Assembly: GCF_029873635.1 (NCBI RefSeq)
Contig: NC_080420.1
Location: 55,513,457-55,577,456 of the forward strand
Direction: 5' to 3'
DNA length: 64,000 bases
From: Malania oleifera
Taxonomy: Eukaryota > Streptophyta > Magnoliopsida > Santalales > Ximeniaceae
Position 1 is the stretch's first letter; the number at the start of each line of letters is the position of its first letter. Positions 1 to 12,066 of this stretch are shown in pieces. The position numbers were made by a program, and so were the translations under genes. Under the pieces are notes generated by a model. It did no database searches and was not told where the DNA came from. It saw only the letters and a list, made by a program, of their open reading frames with translations.

Positions 1-288
1 AAGCAATGAATGTCTTTTTTTATTTTTTTCCCTTCTCTCTTTTGTAAGTTTTCATTTGTTGGAGGAAGATTTAATATTCTGAAAGGTCATCATTGTCACC
101 ATAATCATCATGATTATTCATAATACCATTATGGCTTTGGGTAACAAGAGCTGCAAGAAGTTTATTCTTATGTATGACAGTTTCTTCATTTTGTTTTATT
201 GGGACCAAATGAATATGCGAAAATTCAAGTTATTTGTAAGTCTGTAATCAAGCCCATTTAGCGAAGAAATGTTTGCTGGTTTCTGCAG

Positions 289-430
289 GTTAGGATTGAT
301 GGTTGCAGGAGGCATAGTTTTAGCATCTTTTATGACATATGCTTCAGAGCACCTTGCCATCAGATCATTCTTGAGAGGTGCTGAAGATCGAGACATGCCA
401 CGGATTAGGAGCACTTGTTTCTTCTGTTGA
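289..430 (+). CDS. Terminal exon of a truncated host gene (unidentified membrane-type protein C-terminus)
   Basis: A pyrimidine-rich stretch followed by ttctgcag ends at 288 and looks like a 3' splice site. It opens a reading frame of about 46 codons ending at TGA 428-430. The first half of the peptide is hydrophobic (GLMVAGGIVLASFM) and could be a membrane segment. It is followed by a charged tail rich in Arg and Asp that ends in CFFC. The last residues are cysteines at -4 and -1, so the tail could be lipid-modified or metal-binding; this is only a guess. Bases 1-288 look like intron, with the rest of the gene left of the window. I do not recognise the family. The call rests on splice site, open frame and composition, not on homology. 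The frame on the opposite strand over the same bases has no supporting feature. Confidence 0.5.
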
Positions 431-2605
431 TTGTTGGGTTAAAATGATGAGATATGAGCACCGGTTCTTCCTCCAAATTGTAATGAGTTGTAAATTATAG
501 AAGAGCATTTTGACAGATTAGATTCATTAGAAATGCCTTTGTCCAAACAGTGCTGCAATTGTAATTGAATATATCTCAACATAAAATGAAAGGGAGCAAG
601 GTTTGAATGGTTTTGAGATTTGTGATGTAGCGGAATATTCGTGCACCGAAGTTCTGGGTTTCTTTTGGCTACTTATTTTTGCTTTAAGTGGCTGGTGATC
701 AGAATTTCATGGATGATCTCTGTTGCATTTCATGGAGTTTAAATATTGTATTGATTATTTCATTTCAAGTAATTATGGGATGTTTCTAACTCCCTTGTGG
801 CACTTTGGATTTTTTTGGCCTACCTCATACACTAGACACTATAATACTTCATCTGTTTCAAGATATGCTTGTGTCTGGCATTTTATAATTTATCAGCTGC
901 ATGTTCCATGGTTTTATCGAGTAAATTTATACATATTTAGGAAAAAGGAGGATTAGCGTGTAATTTTATATTTATGACATTTATGTTTCTTCATCTTGAG
1001 CTTGTGTTTGCAAGTTTTCATTTGCTAGATGTTACATGACAACTTGATTTATGAATGATGCTTCTCTTCTCTGTACTCCCCAAAACAGGATCAATCCATT
1101 TTATTAAGTTTGCTGTGTTTCTTACATTTGCTTGGATGGAGAGCTTCTTGTCTGAATTGTGCAATCAATTATCTTACCAACTATTTTCATACTACTGAAG
1201 ATCATGGTTCCAACATTCTGTACAGCACTTCATTTGCTTGTTTGTGTGCCAGTACTCAAATATGTCGGGCATAAGGAGGGCTGTTAGAAACTGGTTGAAT
1301 TAGGCATACTAGCAGGGGAGAGCTCAACCATTCCTCGTCGCTAATCATAAATGATCGGCAGCTGTTTTCATGGAAAACTTTTCTATTTTTTATTTCAGCT
1401 TTTCACATATTTTAACTTATCTTTTAAATTTTTTTTTAAAAAATTGAAAAATACTTGCTCTAATGACAACTTGGTGATAGCAGCTGTATGGTTATTCTCC
1501 AATGACCTTGGTAAACAGGTAAACTTCCATTGAGAGGACAAATGGAATATTGAAAATGATAATTTTGTTATTTCAAAAGCCCAGCGCTTTTGAGAAAAGA
1601 TCTTGATACTCGACTGCAAGAGGTAGAGAAAAGTACACTCTTTAGATTACTGAAGCAAGCAAGGGTGGTGTCTTTAACTAGCAACAACATAGATTGTTGG
1701 GCTTTAACTTGGGGAAAGCAAATTCATAATGCAACGACCAAACATTTTGTAAGGACATGCATATACATAGATTGATTTTAGTTATTGCTTCCTAAGCAAC
1801 TTGTATTTATTCGCAAAGGCACTTAAGCAAAATAGTGTCTAAATGTAAGATTAGTATTTGGCAAAGTATATATTTTATCATCATCCGATATGCTGAGGTC
1901 TAACTTTATAAGTATGTATATATCACAAACAGCAACTTCACCCTACAAATCAATATTTTATATATTCCTCTAAAAATGTTGCACTTGAAAAATGTAAACA
2001 AAACAAAGTGTTTTTGTGGGTCTTCTTTTGTTTGGAAGATTCTTTTATTTTTTTTTAGTTTAAAAATTTTGGATAAATTTTATGCAGTTCACATTTTAAA
2101 TTTATTTTGAAGCTGTAAAATTTTTTCCATACATCATTAGAAATTTTACTTGCATTAAAATAATTAAAGAAAGATTGATATCGACATATTTTTACAACGT
2201 ATTTTTTAGGACCATGTAATAATGATAATATAGTTGAATTGTGAACAAGAAATAAAAAGTTGTGCATATCAGCACATGTTAGCACCATTGAGATAATGTG
2301 CATTTTTCATGTATGTCTTGAGATTTTTTGCTTCTGATGCGAATTTCATTTTTCACGTTGTCTTTTGACCTCGATTCGAGACTAGATGTGACAAAACTAC
2401 AACAAGAATTCCCTACTTTTTTTTTTTTTAATTATTATATAAACTACTAAAATTTAATCTAAATTATTTGTTTCTTGGAAACATTCTTTTGCTACATGTG
2501 ATATGTATAAATGAGTTATTGGACTTTCCAACGTGGGACTTATTTTTATTCCATTACAAAAAATAATTAATATTTTCTTAGATAAAAAGAATCAAATTTT
2601 TTGTA
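431..2605. other. 3' UTR and intergenic AT-rich sequence
   Basis: This follows the terminal exon. The first few hundred bases are probably its 3' UTR, but I cannot fix a poly(A) site. The rest is AT-rich, with T runs near 2411-2421 and several short chance ORFs of 60-82 codons that lack recognisable motifs. I see no transposon ends, RNA gene or promoter that I can defend. Confidence 0.5.
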
Positions 2606-2849
2606 AATTATCTACTATTATTTTTTTTTTAGATTATGCACCAGGTATCCACGTGTTCGTTTTATGGTCCACGTGACTAATCCTGCTTCCCTTGAAGTTG
2701 ACCCCACAACTCTAAAGGGAAGGTAAATTCAGGAGTCTAGGGGTGGAAACGAGTTCGGGAGGGTTTGAACACCTGACCTCGTGAGAGGCATTCCTGCAGT
2801 CCGTACTACCACCTGAACCACACCCTGGGGGTAATTATCTACTATTATT
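2606..2849 (-). mobile_element. tRNA-derived SINE with perfect 17-bp target-site duplication
   Basis: The insert occupies about 2623-2832 (roughly 210 bp). It is flanked by identical 17-bp repeats aattatctactattatt at 2606-2622 and 2833-2849. On the minus strand the head begins near 2832 with an RNA polymerase III A box TGGTTCAGGTGG (2809-2820). A B box follows about 38 bp later (GTTCAAACC, 2762-2770), the spacing of a tRNA gene. The element ends in an A tail, seen as a T run at 2623-2630 on the plus strand. A/B boxes, A tail and a long TSD together are diagnostic of a SINE mobilised by LINE target-primed reverse transcription. No second copy was seen in the window. Confidence 0.88.
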
Positions 2850-3059
2850 GTTAACACAATAAGATGTAAATTTGAACTATTGAAAATAATAATTTAAGCA
2901 ATAAAAATTTTACAACTTGTATAATTAATCATTATAATGATAAGGAAAAACATGATATGCAAAGAATAATTAATTCTTTGATGACAAAGTACCATGTCCA
3001 AATGGTTTTTATGTAAATTATTACGAGGTATGCTGCAAGATTGTAGGAAAGGATATATT

Positions 3060-4925
3060 AGATGCTGTTCTTTTTGTATCTTTCTTTACAAACTCCAAAC
3101 TACTAAGATAGGCAAATGTTCCCACACTGGTGGTCAAGATAAGGAATCTCATTGAAGCCAAGGATCCAGACCTATAGTCTCTTGCATCTTGATATACAAA
3201 TTCATCACCAAAATAATGGCAAATAGACTACAAAAATGCTTTGGTTCATTCATTAGCCCAACCAAAATACATTTATCTCAAAAATTCTTCTGCCAATCTG
3301 ACCTAAATTCAAAGCCTCCAAAATTTGCTTTTAAAATTGACATAATGAAAGCCTTCAATTTTGTCTACAGGAATTTTCTAATACCACTCCATGAGAAAAT
3401 AGACATTGGAATGGGTAAAAAAATTTTATCACCACGCCCTAGATTAATAGCCATAAAATGGACTTATGAAGAAGGGGAGAAGGGTATCAGGGGAGGGATC
3501 CCATCTCCCCTTATCTCTTAGTAATGATAATAGACTAGGCTACTTATATATACAATAATAAATGGAGAATTAGCAAATCAACCTAAATGCAACAAGCTAA
3601 AAGTGGTGATCCTTTATTTTGCTAATTATCCTAACCCACATCTATAGCTAGTATAAAAGAAGTACTCTCTCTATCTTCTACTCACAAGGTTGAAATTCCA
3701 TGGTGAGAAATCTAAGGTCTTTAATTCTGGTATCCTAAAAACATTGCCAAGGCCACAACTCAAATCCTAAGACTCTCTAAGGGGTAGCTACTGATCAAGT
3801 ATCTAGTAGTACTACCGCGAGTCACAAAATGAGTTAACGAACAAGACTATGAAATGCTTATTGAAAAAATCTTCACCCTAGAATACACTCTTGAAATCAC
3901 AAATATATTTTTATGCTAGGAGGTAGCAACTTATTAGGACTATTTTACAAAGTATACATTGCTATTAGTTTACAACACTCTTCCTCCCTTGAAAAGAGAT
4001 TTAAAGATTTTTATGAAACAAAATAAATAGAACACTGAAAATTGCAGGGTTAAAGTGTCAAGATGTGTGTAATACTCATGAAGAAAGGGGTCTTGGATTA
4101 AAATTTTTCTTAGATTGGAGTATTGAAGCATCTACAATAAAGCTCATTTGGAATTTATGCACATCAAAAGCCTTTCAATAGGTTATTAGGATTCACACTA
4201 TAAACTCAAAGGTAGGAGCTTATGGGCTATCCATGCTACATTAGGAAGCACATGGACATGGTAGAGGATAGGAAATGTCAACACTCATGCTTACTCTGAC
4301 ACTAACATGAAATTGGAACGAGAAATCTACATTTATGTGCTTTGATAACTAGCTCCCACACAATCCATTAGTTGAATATTATGGGCCTCGCATATTTTTT
4401 AAACTCAAACTCCTTAAACAAGCAAGAATAGCTTAAATGCTCCAAGATCTAGTTGCTTGGATATTATCTGCAAAAATTTTTCATATCAAATCCAATATCA
4501 GCAACTTACCAAATAACTCTTTTAAAGATAATGAGTACTAGGCTCTCACATCTACAAGTATCTTCTCCTTTTCCTTGGCAAAACTCTATAATAAGTAGAA
4601 GAGACCATGTCAAATGGGCTGATGTTATTTGAACTAAACAAAACATATTAAAGCAATCTTTTGTTAATGCTTGGCTAGCATTGCAAAACTGACTAATTGC
4701 ACTTGATTAACTAGCATCTTGGGGGAAAAACCTCAAATAAAACTTGCAAATTATGTGAAATAAAAGCAAAGATAACGGATCATATATAATTTTTTTTTTC
4801 AACTCAAAAATCTAGTAGGTTTTCTCAAAAACAACTTATGCCTTTAAAATATAAGACGACCCTTCAAAATGGGAGGGATTTTGGATTGATTTGAAATGAA
4901 TTATTATACAATTGAATACAATAAT
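3060..4925 (+). pseudogene. Decayed L1-type LINE ORF2, reverse transcriptase to zinc-knuckle C-terminus
   Basis: Translated plus-strand fragments match the order of a plant L1-type ORF2. The residues YKFITKIMANRL with FKIDIMKAF (3189-3370) correspond to RT palm motifs. RGGIPSPL (about 3490-3515) replaces the usual RQGDPLSPLLF, and ILYFANYP (about 3610-3635) replaces the FADD catalytic region, so the active site is lost. Later pieces resemble the domain after RT, including AWLALQN...LASWG (about 4665-4720) and the start of a Cys-rich zf-RVT motif (about 4745-4775). Many stops and frameshifts are present, and the 5' half (ORF1, endonuclease) is absent. The right end is cut by the gypsy LTR starting at 4928. 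The left boundary is approximate. Confidence 0.75.
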
Positions 4926-5231
4926 ATTGTAGGAACCTGAACCCGGAAAATAAAAGAAAATAAATAAGGAAGAGATAAATAAGGGAAAAAAAAGGAAAAA
5001 GAAGGAAATTGGTTTTGTAGGACCCAAACCGTTAACAATTTCACTGAGCTGGGAAAAAACTATCAATGATTTCAATTAACTAAGGAAGTCAACTGCCAAA
5101 TCGTTGACGGTTTTGTTAAGGCAGGGAAAATCGTTGACGATTTTCTTGTGAGCCTGCTTACTTAAGTGTTAAGCAAGGCATATTTTTCATAACTCAAACA
5201 TTCCTTTTTCTCTAAAAAGACTTTTGGGGCT

Positions 5232-5232
<1 letters not shown>

Positions 5233-5272
<40 letters not shown>
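5233..5272 (+). repeat. (CT)n microsatellite in LTR A
   Basis: An almost pure CT tract lies in the sense strand of the LTR, probably in its transcribed leader. Its translation gives a spurious Leu/Ser-rich frame. Confidence 0.9.
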
Positions 5273-5278
<6 letters not shown>

Positions 5279-5814
5279 ATGACCCTCTCTCTCCCGTAGG
5301 CTCACCCGGATCCCGTGATCACTCTCCAATCACTTTCCTCTTCTTTCTCGGTTTGCTGGTTTGTTTTCGGCGACGGATCGGAAAGATAGGGTTTTGGATT
5401 TTCGAAGTGTTAGCGGTCTATTTTTCAAAAACAGGTAAGGGGATTAAGTTAAGTCAGGTTTTTATTAAGTTTGAACTGATTAAAATGTGTTATATGTATG
5501 TATATACTTGATTTCAAAGGTTATTTCGAAAACTGACCATTCAAAATGGACTTTACAAATATAAGATATATGATACGGTATTTTGAATAAAATGAACGAT
5601 GTAAAACTTGGTTTTATCATATGAACTTCATATATTATGTTTTCTTGGTTGTTTAAATGGTTATGTTCAAAATACTAAAAATCGTGTGGTACGCGAATAA
5701 TCGGTATGGATATTCTATAATCGAATTTGTGTACGGTTGTTAAAATACTGAACTGTTTGTGAAACATACTGAAACTGCCTTTACAAAACACTAGTATTTG
5801 ATGTGACAATTGAG

Positions 5815-5945
5815 GGTCGGGGGTCGGGTTTTATTTAATGGTGAGCTAGGTTTTATTTAACGACTATGAACCAGGTTTTATTTAACGACTATGAGCCGGG
5901 TTTTATTTTGACGGCCGGGGGCCTAGTTTTATTAAATGACAGGTT
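5815..5945 (+). repeat. Degenerate minisatellite in LTR A
   Basis: About four units share the core ggttttatttaa followed by cgactatgagcc-like sequence, period roughly 30 bp. The array lies 0.9-1.0 kb into the LTR, the same relative position as differently worded arrays in the other gypsy LTRs. Confidence 0.7.
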
Positions 5946-7146
5946 TTATATGAAATGAGTTTATACTACATTTTTTATTACTTAAATTGCATGATATGAT
6001 TTAAGAACCCTGAGGACCGGTTGTATTGTGAGCACAGTACCGTTACTAGGGAATTACTATTTGGCTATGTGCACCCACACTGTACTAAGAGGTGTAGGGT
6101 GGTTTCAGCCGATTAGCTTGCGTAAGGGTTAAGTACCTTCCTTAGGGTTTGGACCAGGAAGTTGTAAGACAATCGAACCTGCAACTGAGTTGTGGATGCC
6201 TGTAGACGCACTTGGACATGGTTACTTTGATTGTATTTGGGTTAATTCCCCAGGGCATAAGTCCAGCCTTTGGGCCGCACAACTCGTACCATAGGGGAAG
6301 TAAATGGTGTGTTAGTCATAGGGAGTGTCTTTTAAGCATATATGTTGATTTATGTAAATAGTGTTATTATTTATTGAACCGGTTTATACTAGGGAAGCAA
6401 ATGCATATCTTTCAACTGTAAATGTGTGAGTACATGTATATGAATTAAAATGCATGAATGTTTATGGCGAAGTAAAACTCTCCATCCGAGGGCTTACTGA
6501 GTAAGATGAGTGCTCTGATAAGTATCAGTTGTAACCTCACCCGATTAAAAAGGGTAAGATTACAAACAATAGCAGAGTAAAGATGCGTTACATGTATGGG
6601 CGTGTAATCTCCCCTATTGTCGGGAACTCTTGTTTATAAATGTTTATGTGTGTGTAATTATATAGTCTGCACGTGTTTTCTCAGTTGATGTTGATTTACA
6701 AACAGCTATATTTTGTTTATATTAAAACTCATGTTGGCCACACAATGATATTAAATTAATTTGCCTTATTGAGAAGTGTCTCACCCCAATATACAAATCA
6801 TTTTTCAAGACCATCTCGAGATCGAGCTTAGCAAGCTCCGGGGCGGGGTGATAGCTAGTTTCTGTTTGTGAGTGTCTGTTAAGAACTCTAACGTATTTAA
6901 GTTATGTTTGAAGTCCGTAGATTTGTAATATGGTCGTATGGACTAAGTTAATTTTCTTTCTTTTGGTTGAGATATAATATGGATATTGGGAGACTTCTAT
7001 GTATGTTAGCAGTTTAGAACTCTGATAATGTATTTGGAGGATGTATCATTTATTTCTGCTATTTTTATATAATGAATATGGTATCAGGAACACAGAGGTT
7101 ACTAAAGTAACACCTCGGACCCCACATGGCGGGTTGAGGCGTTACA

Positions 7147-7440
7147 GGTGGTATTAGAGCCTAGGTTTGTTAGGTTCTGCAGACTTTGATAGTGGATGAT
7201 TACCAGAGTATAGGTTGAGATAAGATAAGGATAAAAGTGGGTAGATTAGACGAGTCTTGATCTGGAAGCTTAGAGACGGTGATCCTTTGACGGTCTTCTG
7301 TGTTCTTCCTGAAATTACAATTTCAGGAAAACCACGGTAAATTCATCAATGGTTTTGTTTCTAAGTTGAGAAACTGGAACTTGGAAATTTAAGTGGAAAC
7401 GTTAGGTCGATTAAGTATGTGTGTAGTGCCTGTGTCGAGA
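7147..7440 (+). mobile_element. PBS and untranslated leader of gypsy element A
   Basis: TGGTATTAGAGCC (7149-7161) matches the initiator-Met tRNA primer site (TGGTATCAGAGCC) with one difference. The following 250-280 bp align by eye with the minus-strand leader at 52237-52516: both read taggttgttagrwtctg-agactt, later aaaacyayggtaaa, then atggttttgtttctaa. The element stops near 7440 and unrelated sequence follows. No gag is present. Confidence 0.75.
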
Positions 7441-7980
7441 GTAGAGGCCGACACTTTGTGAATTTAGTCACTCCCATGACCTTAATTGCTTAAATTCAGC
7501 GTGCACGCGCACACACACACACAAGCTCATGATGACAAGCCTCAAGCCTATCCTTTCAATATATATACACAGATAGCTATATCATTTTGCTTGGAACCAC
7601 TTCATTGATTGTTGTAGGTTTAGTTCATCAGGGGATTGAATTAATAAAAAATTAGAGAAGGTTGGTTTGTATGGCGAAGGTGAAAGAATAAGCTTTAGGG
7701 TTATGGAGGATGAAGACAATGAGAACATGGCAGCAATGGACATGCCACACAAATAACAACCTCCATTTGTTGGGGAAGGCGGGGTTAAATATGTCTGGTT
7801 TGCGCAAATGGTGGCGTAGGCAGAGCTGGCTAAATTTTTTTTTTTATTATTTTTTTTTTATTTTAATTTTTTTATTTTAATATGGGGGGCAAGCCCTGTC
7901 GCACGTATATGGGCTTAGCCCCTCTTTAGCCAGTCCCATTCTAATGTATTGCACCAAACATGAGCTTAAGGTCCCTTAGT
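7441..7980. other. Intergenic sequence between gypsy leader and PPR pseudogene
   Basis: This contains a short CA microsatellite (about 7503-7522) and T-rich runs (7830-7880). No gene or transposon end is visible. Confidence 0.5.
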
Positions 7981-9890
7981 CTAGCCTAGCAAAGCCATCG
8001 AACCAAATGCACACTGCATGAACTCGCGATCTGAATGGTTTGCTTGAATCGAGCTGAGACCTGGTTCTTTTAAGAACCCTGAATCCTTCATCCCTTTTCT
8101 CACCCTTGCAACCTCATTCCATCTGTTTGTTGCTGCATAAAAGTTTGAATTATAACCACATTTTGGAGATTCCATTTCAAGAAGCTGTCTTGCTGCCATT
8201 TCCCCTAATCAAGAATTTTTATAAAGCTCACAGGATGCCAGGAAGGCTCCCAATACTATGTGGTTGGGTCGCATAGGCATACTACGAACCATCTCATGAG
8301 CCTCATCAAGCAGTCCAGCTCGTCCAAGAAGATCCACCATGCACCCATAGTGCTCCATCTTTGGAGCCAAACCAAAGTCATGAAACATTTTCTCAAAATG
8401 CCTTTTTTCCTTCAGCAACCATTTCAGCATGACTACAAGCATGAATAACTCCGATAAATGTGATGTCATTTGGTTCAACAGCTTGCCGCTCCATTTCTGA
8501 GAAGAGTTCCAGAGCTTCCTGACCACATCCATGCATTGCAAATCCAGGGACCAGACATCATGGCATTCCACATGCAGATATCACGTTGCTTGGCTTCACT
8601 GAACACCTTACAGGCCCCATTTATTTCCCCACACTTTGCATACATGTCGACCAGTGCAGTCTCCAGGATCACATCGGATTCAATTGCCTGCTTTTCCACA
8701 TAACCATGCATCCACCTTCCGAAATCCAGGGCCCCTGCTTCTCTGCAAAGGGAAAGGAGACTGATCATTGTCACTTCATTCAGCTTCAATCCAGCACTCC
8801 TCATACAAACAAAGAGATTGACAGCCTCATCAATGCAGTTGGCTTTTGCACAAGCTGGGATCATAGCTTACCAAATCATGACATCTCCATTCTCCATGCC
8901 ATAGAAGAGAGTTCTTGCAGATCTTATCTCACTGCATTTTCCATATCAACAAGAGCTGTGCCCAAATCCAAAGACATCTGAAACCCATTTCTCAGAATGC
9001 AGGCATGTAGCTGCTTTCCCAGTTCCAAAGCCCCAGCAAATCTGCACTCGATAATCAGACTCAGCATCGTAATCTCATTTGGGCGTGTGTGCTCTTCCAA
9101 CATTTGTCCAAAGAGTTTGGCTCCCTCTCCTATTTCACTACATCTTATGTAGCCAGCAATCGTGGCAGTCCATGAAACAATGCTTTTCTCTGGCAACCCG
9201 TCAAAGAGGCTCGGGGTAGAAGCTGAATTTCCGCACTTGGCATACATGTCTATCAGAGCAGTAGTAATCGGAACTCCCATTTTCTCAGTCTTGATATTCC
9301 TTATGACATAGGCATGCAGTGATTTTCCCGTTTGCGCGTTTGCAAGGCCTGTAAAAAGATTGACCATGCCAATCATTGCAGCTTCACTGGGCTTTACTTG
9401 CAGGAAAACCATTTCTTTGATGATATACAAGGCTTCTCCGAATAGTCCATTCCAGCTATAAACCCAAATCATTGTGCTCCAAGAACGGCATCTCTGTCAG
9501 CCATTTCATCAAACACGAAGCGCGCTGACTTGGCGATGAAACCGTGCATCTCTTTTCCTAATTTGGCCCAGAAGATTTGGACACATGCTTTTAGGATCGA
9601 GGGGATCGTAAAACTATCGACTTTGGCGCCCGATTTGCGCATTTGAATATGATGTCAAGCGCATTGTTTGGCTTGTTGTTCTTGATGTAAGAGCTTATTA
9701 TGAAATTGTAATGGGCTGATGTGCTCGAACGGCAGCCAAAAAAATCCTGAAGAATGGGGATGGTGTAATTGAAATGGGGATTTGATTAAGGAGGCGTGGA
9801 TTTGTTTTGTTTGATCCAAGTTGGTGTGTTTACGATGTGTGACAGAAACGTTTGGAGGTTGTGAGTGGTGGGTTTTTTATGGTTGTTCTT
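7981..9890 (-). pseudogene. PPR protein pseudogene (PLS class with E-type C-terminus)
   Basis: Minus-strand frames read as one organelle-RNA-binding pentatricopeptide protein. PLS signatures run in order: TKQIHASLIKS-like N-terminus (about 9800), DSFTIPSILKAC (about 9610), TTALIDMYAKCG (about 9235), SIVSWTATIAGYI (about 9155), NEVTMISLLS (about 8780), TALVDMYAKCGEI (about 8640) and DICMWNAMMSG (about 8560). They are followed by EHYGCMVDLLGRAG (about 8325) and the E-type tail CGYN...GLSSIQ, ending at 7981. Breaks are frame changes near 9810, 9650, 9485, 8930, 8545 and 8400, a TAA near 8871 and a TGA near 8206. PPR proteins usually act in plastid or mitochondrial RNA editing and processing. With at least six lesions this copy cannot make the full protein. 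No DYW domain is seen. The N-terminal limit is uncertain. Confidence 0.85.
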
Positions 9891-10249
9891 TTTGTGGGGT
9901 TTTACAGAAGTTGAATGCGTTTTGGAGTTGTAGAATTGTGAGACGGGTGAGAAGGAAGAGGCTTGCTCGCCAGTAGTATCATTGGTTATATGATCTTTGA
10001 GCTTTAAAATGCGTTTAGGTAAACTGTCATTCATAAATAATTCAATAGAGTAACGACAATTCATATACAAGATCACACCAGCAAAATATAATTAATTTTC
10101 TTTTTAAAACAAAAAAAAATATTTAAAATTCATTTTCCTTCCCATGAAAATTACAAAAAAAAAAAAAAAAAAAAGGTTATAGTCAATTTCTTTCCAAAGT
10201 AAATTACAAAGAAATCCATGGTTAATTCATGGTTCAAAAACCATATTTA

Positions 10250-10280
<31 letters not shown>

Positions 10281-12066
10281 TTTTTTTCTATTATTAATTT
10301 TTGCTCATTTAAATTTTTATTAAAAAATAAAATGTGATATTATCTAATGATTGTTTTCTTCACCGTGTTATTATTTTTTAGAGTGAAATATATTATTCTG
10401 TACTAAAAGTACAACATTATTATTTATCTATATATTATAAAATTTTATAGTTGGATCAAAGATATTCTAGAATATATTTCAAAAATCGAATAACTTGATG
10501 AATATCCAAAATTAAGTAAATCCATTAATTTGTCTATGAAAAATTAGCTTAGTAATTTTATAGCATTTTGTATTAAATAAAATATAAATGTTTCTATTGC
10601 ACAACAATGAAACTCAATTCTTTTATTAAATAACTATATGAATTATGGGGTTTTTTTTTTTTTTTTTGTAATTTTTAACCATGAGTATGGATTTCTTTGT
10701 AATTTGCTTTGGGAAGAAAAAAATAATTATCGTTTTTTTTGTTGTAATTTTTATAGAAAGAGAAATAAATCATGGGTTTTTTTTCTTTGTTTTGGAAAGA
10801 AAGTTATGTTTTGCTTATGTAATTTAGTGTACTGAGTTGTCACACCTTGAGCATCATTGCCTTATTAGGTTAGTCTATAAATGATGTGGTAGACTCGGTC
10901 TACCTAATAATTTCTCATTTGTCAACTACTTTACCCAATGAAAAAGATCTTTGTTTAAGCATTGATTGGAGAAGCGGGATTTAGATTTCTTTGGTTTTTA
11001 AGTTAGTGTTTGAGTATGAATTTGAAACCTCATACATGAATTTGTGTAAATTTATGTTGCGTTTAGGAGTATATATAGATTTTCAGTTTTAAATTTGGAT
11101 TTCAATAACTTTGGATAAATTTTAATCTAATTTTATATTACATTTTATCTAAATATACACAAATCTAAAGTCAAGACCTTTCCTAGGCTTACCTTTAAAG
11201 AAACTTAATATAATTTTATGTTACATTTAGTCTAAATCTATATAAATTTAAATTTAAATTCCAAAATCCATAAATGGATGGTAAGGGAAGTCAATATAAT
11301 TTTATATTATATTCTTTTGCACGAGATTATAGTCCAAAGATCATCTAAACTTTTAAACATGGAATTATAGTCTAAACATTTCTAGGATGATTGCTTTATA
11401 TAGTTAATATTTGTGCTAAAATATGCCATTACGAAATAAAAGATGCCTAAATTTTCATTTGATTTTCTTTCCTGTTGTTTTGTACTTTTAATTTATTTTT
11501 TAAATATAAATTATTTAATAGTATATTCCAAAAAAATTATGAAAGACATTGGAAGAGAAGTGAAAGATGATTAAATCAATATGATAAAGAAATGCAAATA
11601 AAGGAAACTAAAATATAAAGAGTTTGAGGCTTTGAGGTTAATTGATCAACTCAAATCAAAAGTTGTGGCTGCACTCAAAGCCATATGACCACAGTTGATA
11701 TGTAAGAATAATATATGAAAATGAGAATGAATCCAATATTTGAGATTTGTATGTTGAAAATCATTTCTAATGAATCCAACTATTAAGCTTAGATTGTTAG
11801 TTCTAAACTTTTAAATTGGAAAATCTAAGAGCAAGTGAAAATATTTAAATTGGAAAATCTAAGAGCAAGTGAAAATATCAACCCAAGAGGAATATAATTT
11901 AATGCCTTAAAATGACAATATTACTCTTTTATTATCCCCCCCAAAAAAAACTTTATACTCTCTAACAAGATTGATTTTTCTACTTAGATCAATTTGACCA
12001 CTTCTTTTTAGGATGATTTTATTTTTTGTTTTTATTTTCATTTGAAAGTAAAAGTTAGGTGCAACA
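9891..12066. other. AT-rich intergenic region with simple repeats
   Basis: This holds an A run (10154-10173), an (AT)n tract (about 10254-10280) and T runs near 10649-10668. There is also a small inverted repeat around 10865-10910 (attaggt...acctaat) and a 34-bp tandem duplication (separate entry). No protein-like frame or transposon end was recognised. The frame at 9786-10076 on the minus strand overlaps the PPR N-terminal region and is not a separate gene. Confidence 0.5.
11811..11878. repeat. 34-bp tandem duplication
   Basis: Two adjacent copies of taaattggaaaatctaagag plus 14 further bases (11812-11845 and 11846-11878), essentially identical. It looks like a recent local duplication in noncoding DNA. 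Confidence 0.85.

Larger units (their letters stand above)
4928..7146 (+). mobile_element. Ty3/gypsy (Tekay/Del-like) LTR, intact copy A
   Basis: The sequence starts TGTAGGAACCTG and ends GCGTTACA, and is followed two bases later by a PBS. Its 2.2-kb length and internal layout match the other gypsy LTRs in this window, notably 52532-54249. They share GTTGACGGTTTT-type motifs near the start, a CT microsatellite (about 5233-5272), a GGTAAGG site (about 5433), a degenerate minisatellite (5815-5945), the GCACAGTACCGTTA core (6032-6046), and a block reading cagcctttgggccgcacaac near 6265-6285. It sits directly against the LINE relic. Because leader sequence follows, this is a 5' LTR of an element whose body is lost, not a solo LTR. 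The Tekay assignment is inferred from related pol fragments elsewhere in the window. Confidence 0.82.

Noticed and set aside
723-956. 77-codon frame downstream of the terminal exon
   Set aside because: It has a Phe/Tyr-rich random composition in AT-rich DNA, with no motif, splice site or conservation cue.
1351-1775. Short frames at 1351-1533, 1395-1619 and 1590-1775
   Set aside because: They overlap on both strands in low-complexity sequence and show no protein-like pattern.
5224-5511. Leu/Ser-rich open frame
   Set aside because: It is a translation of the CT microsatellite in LTR A. The same applies to frames at 53859-54071, 55154-55399 and 62473-62703.
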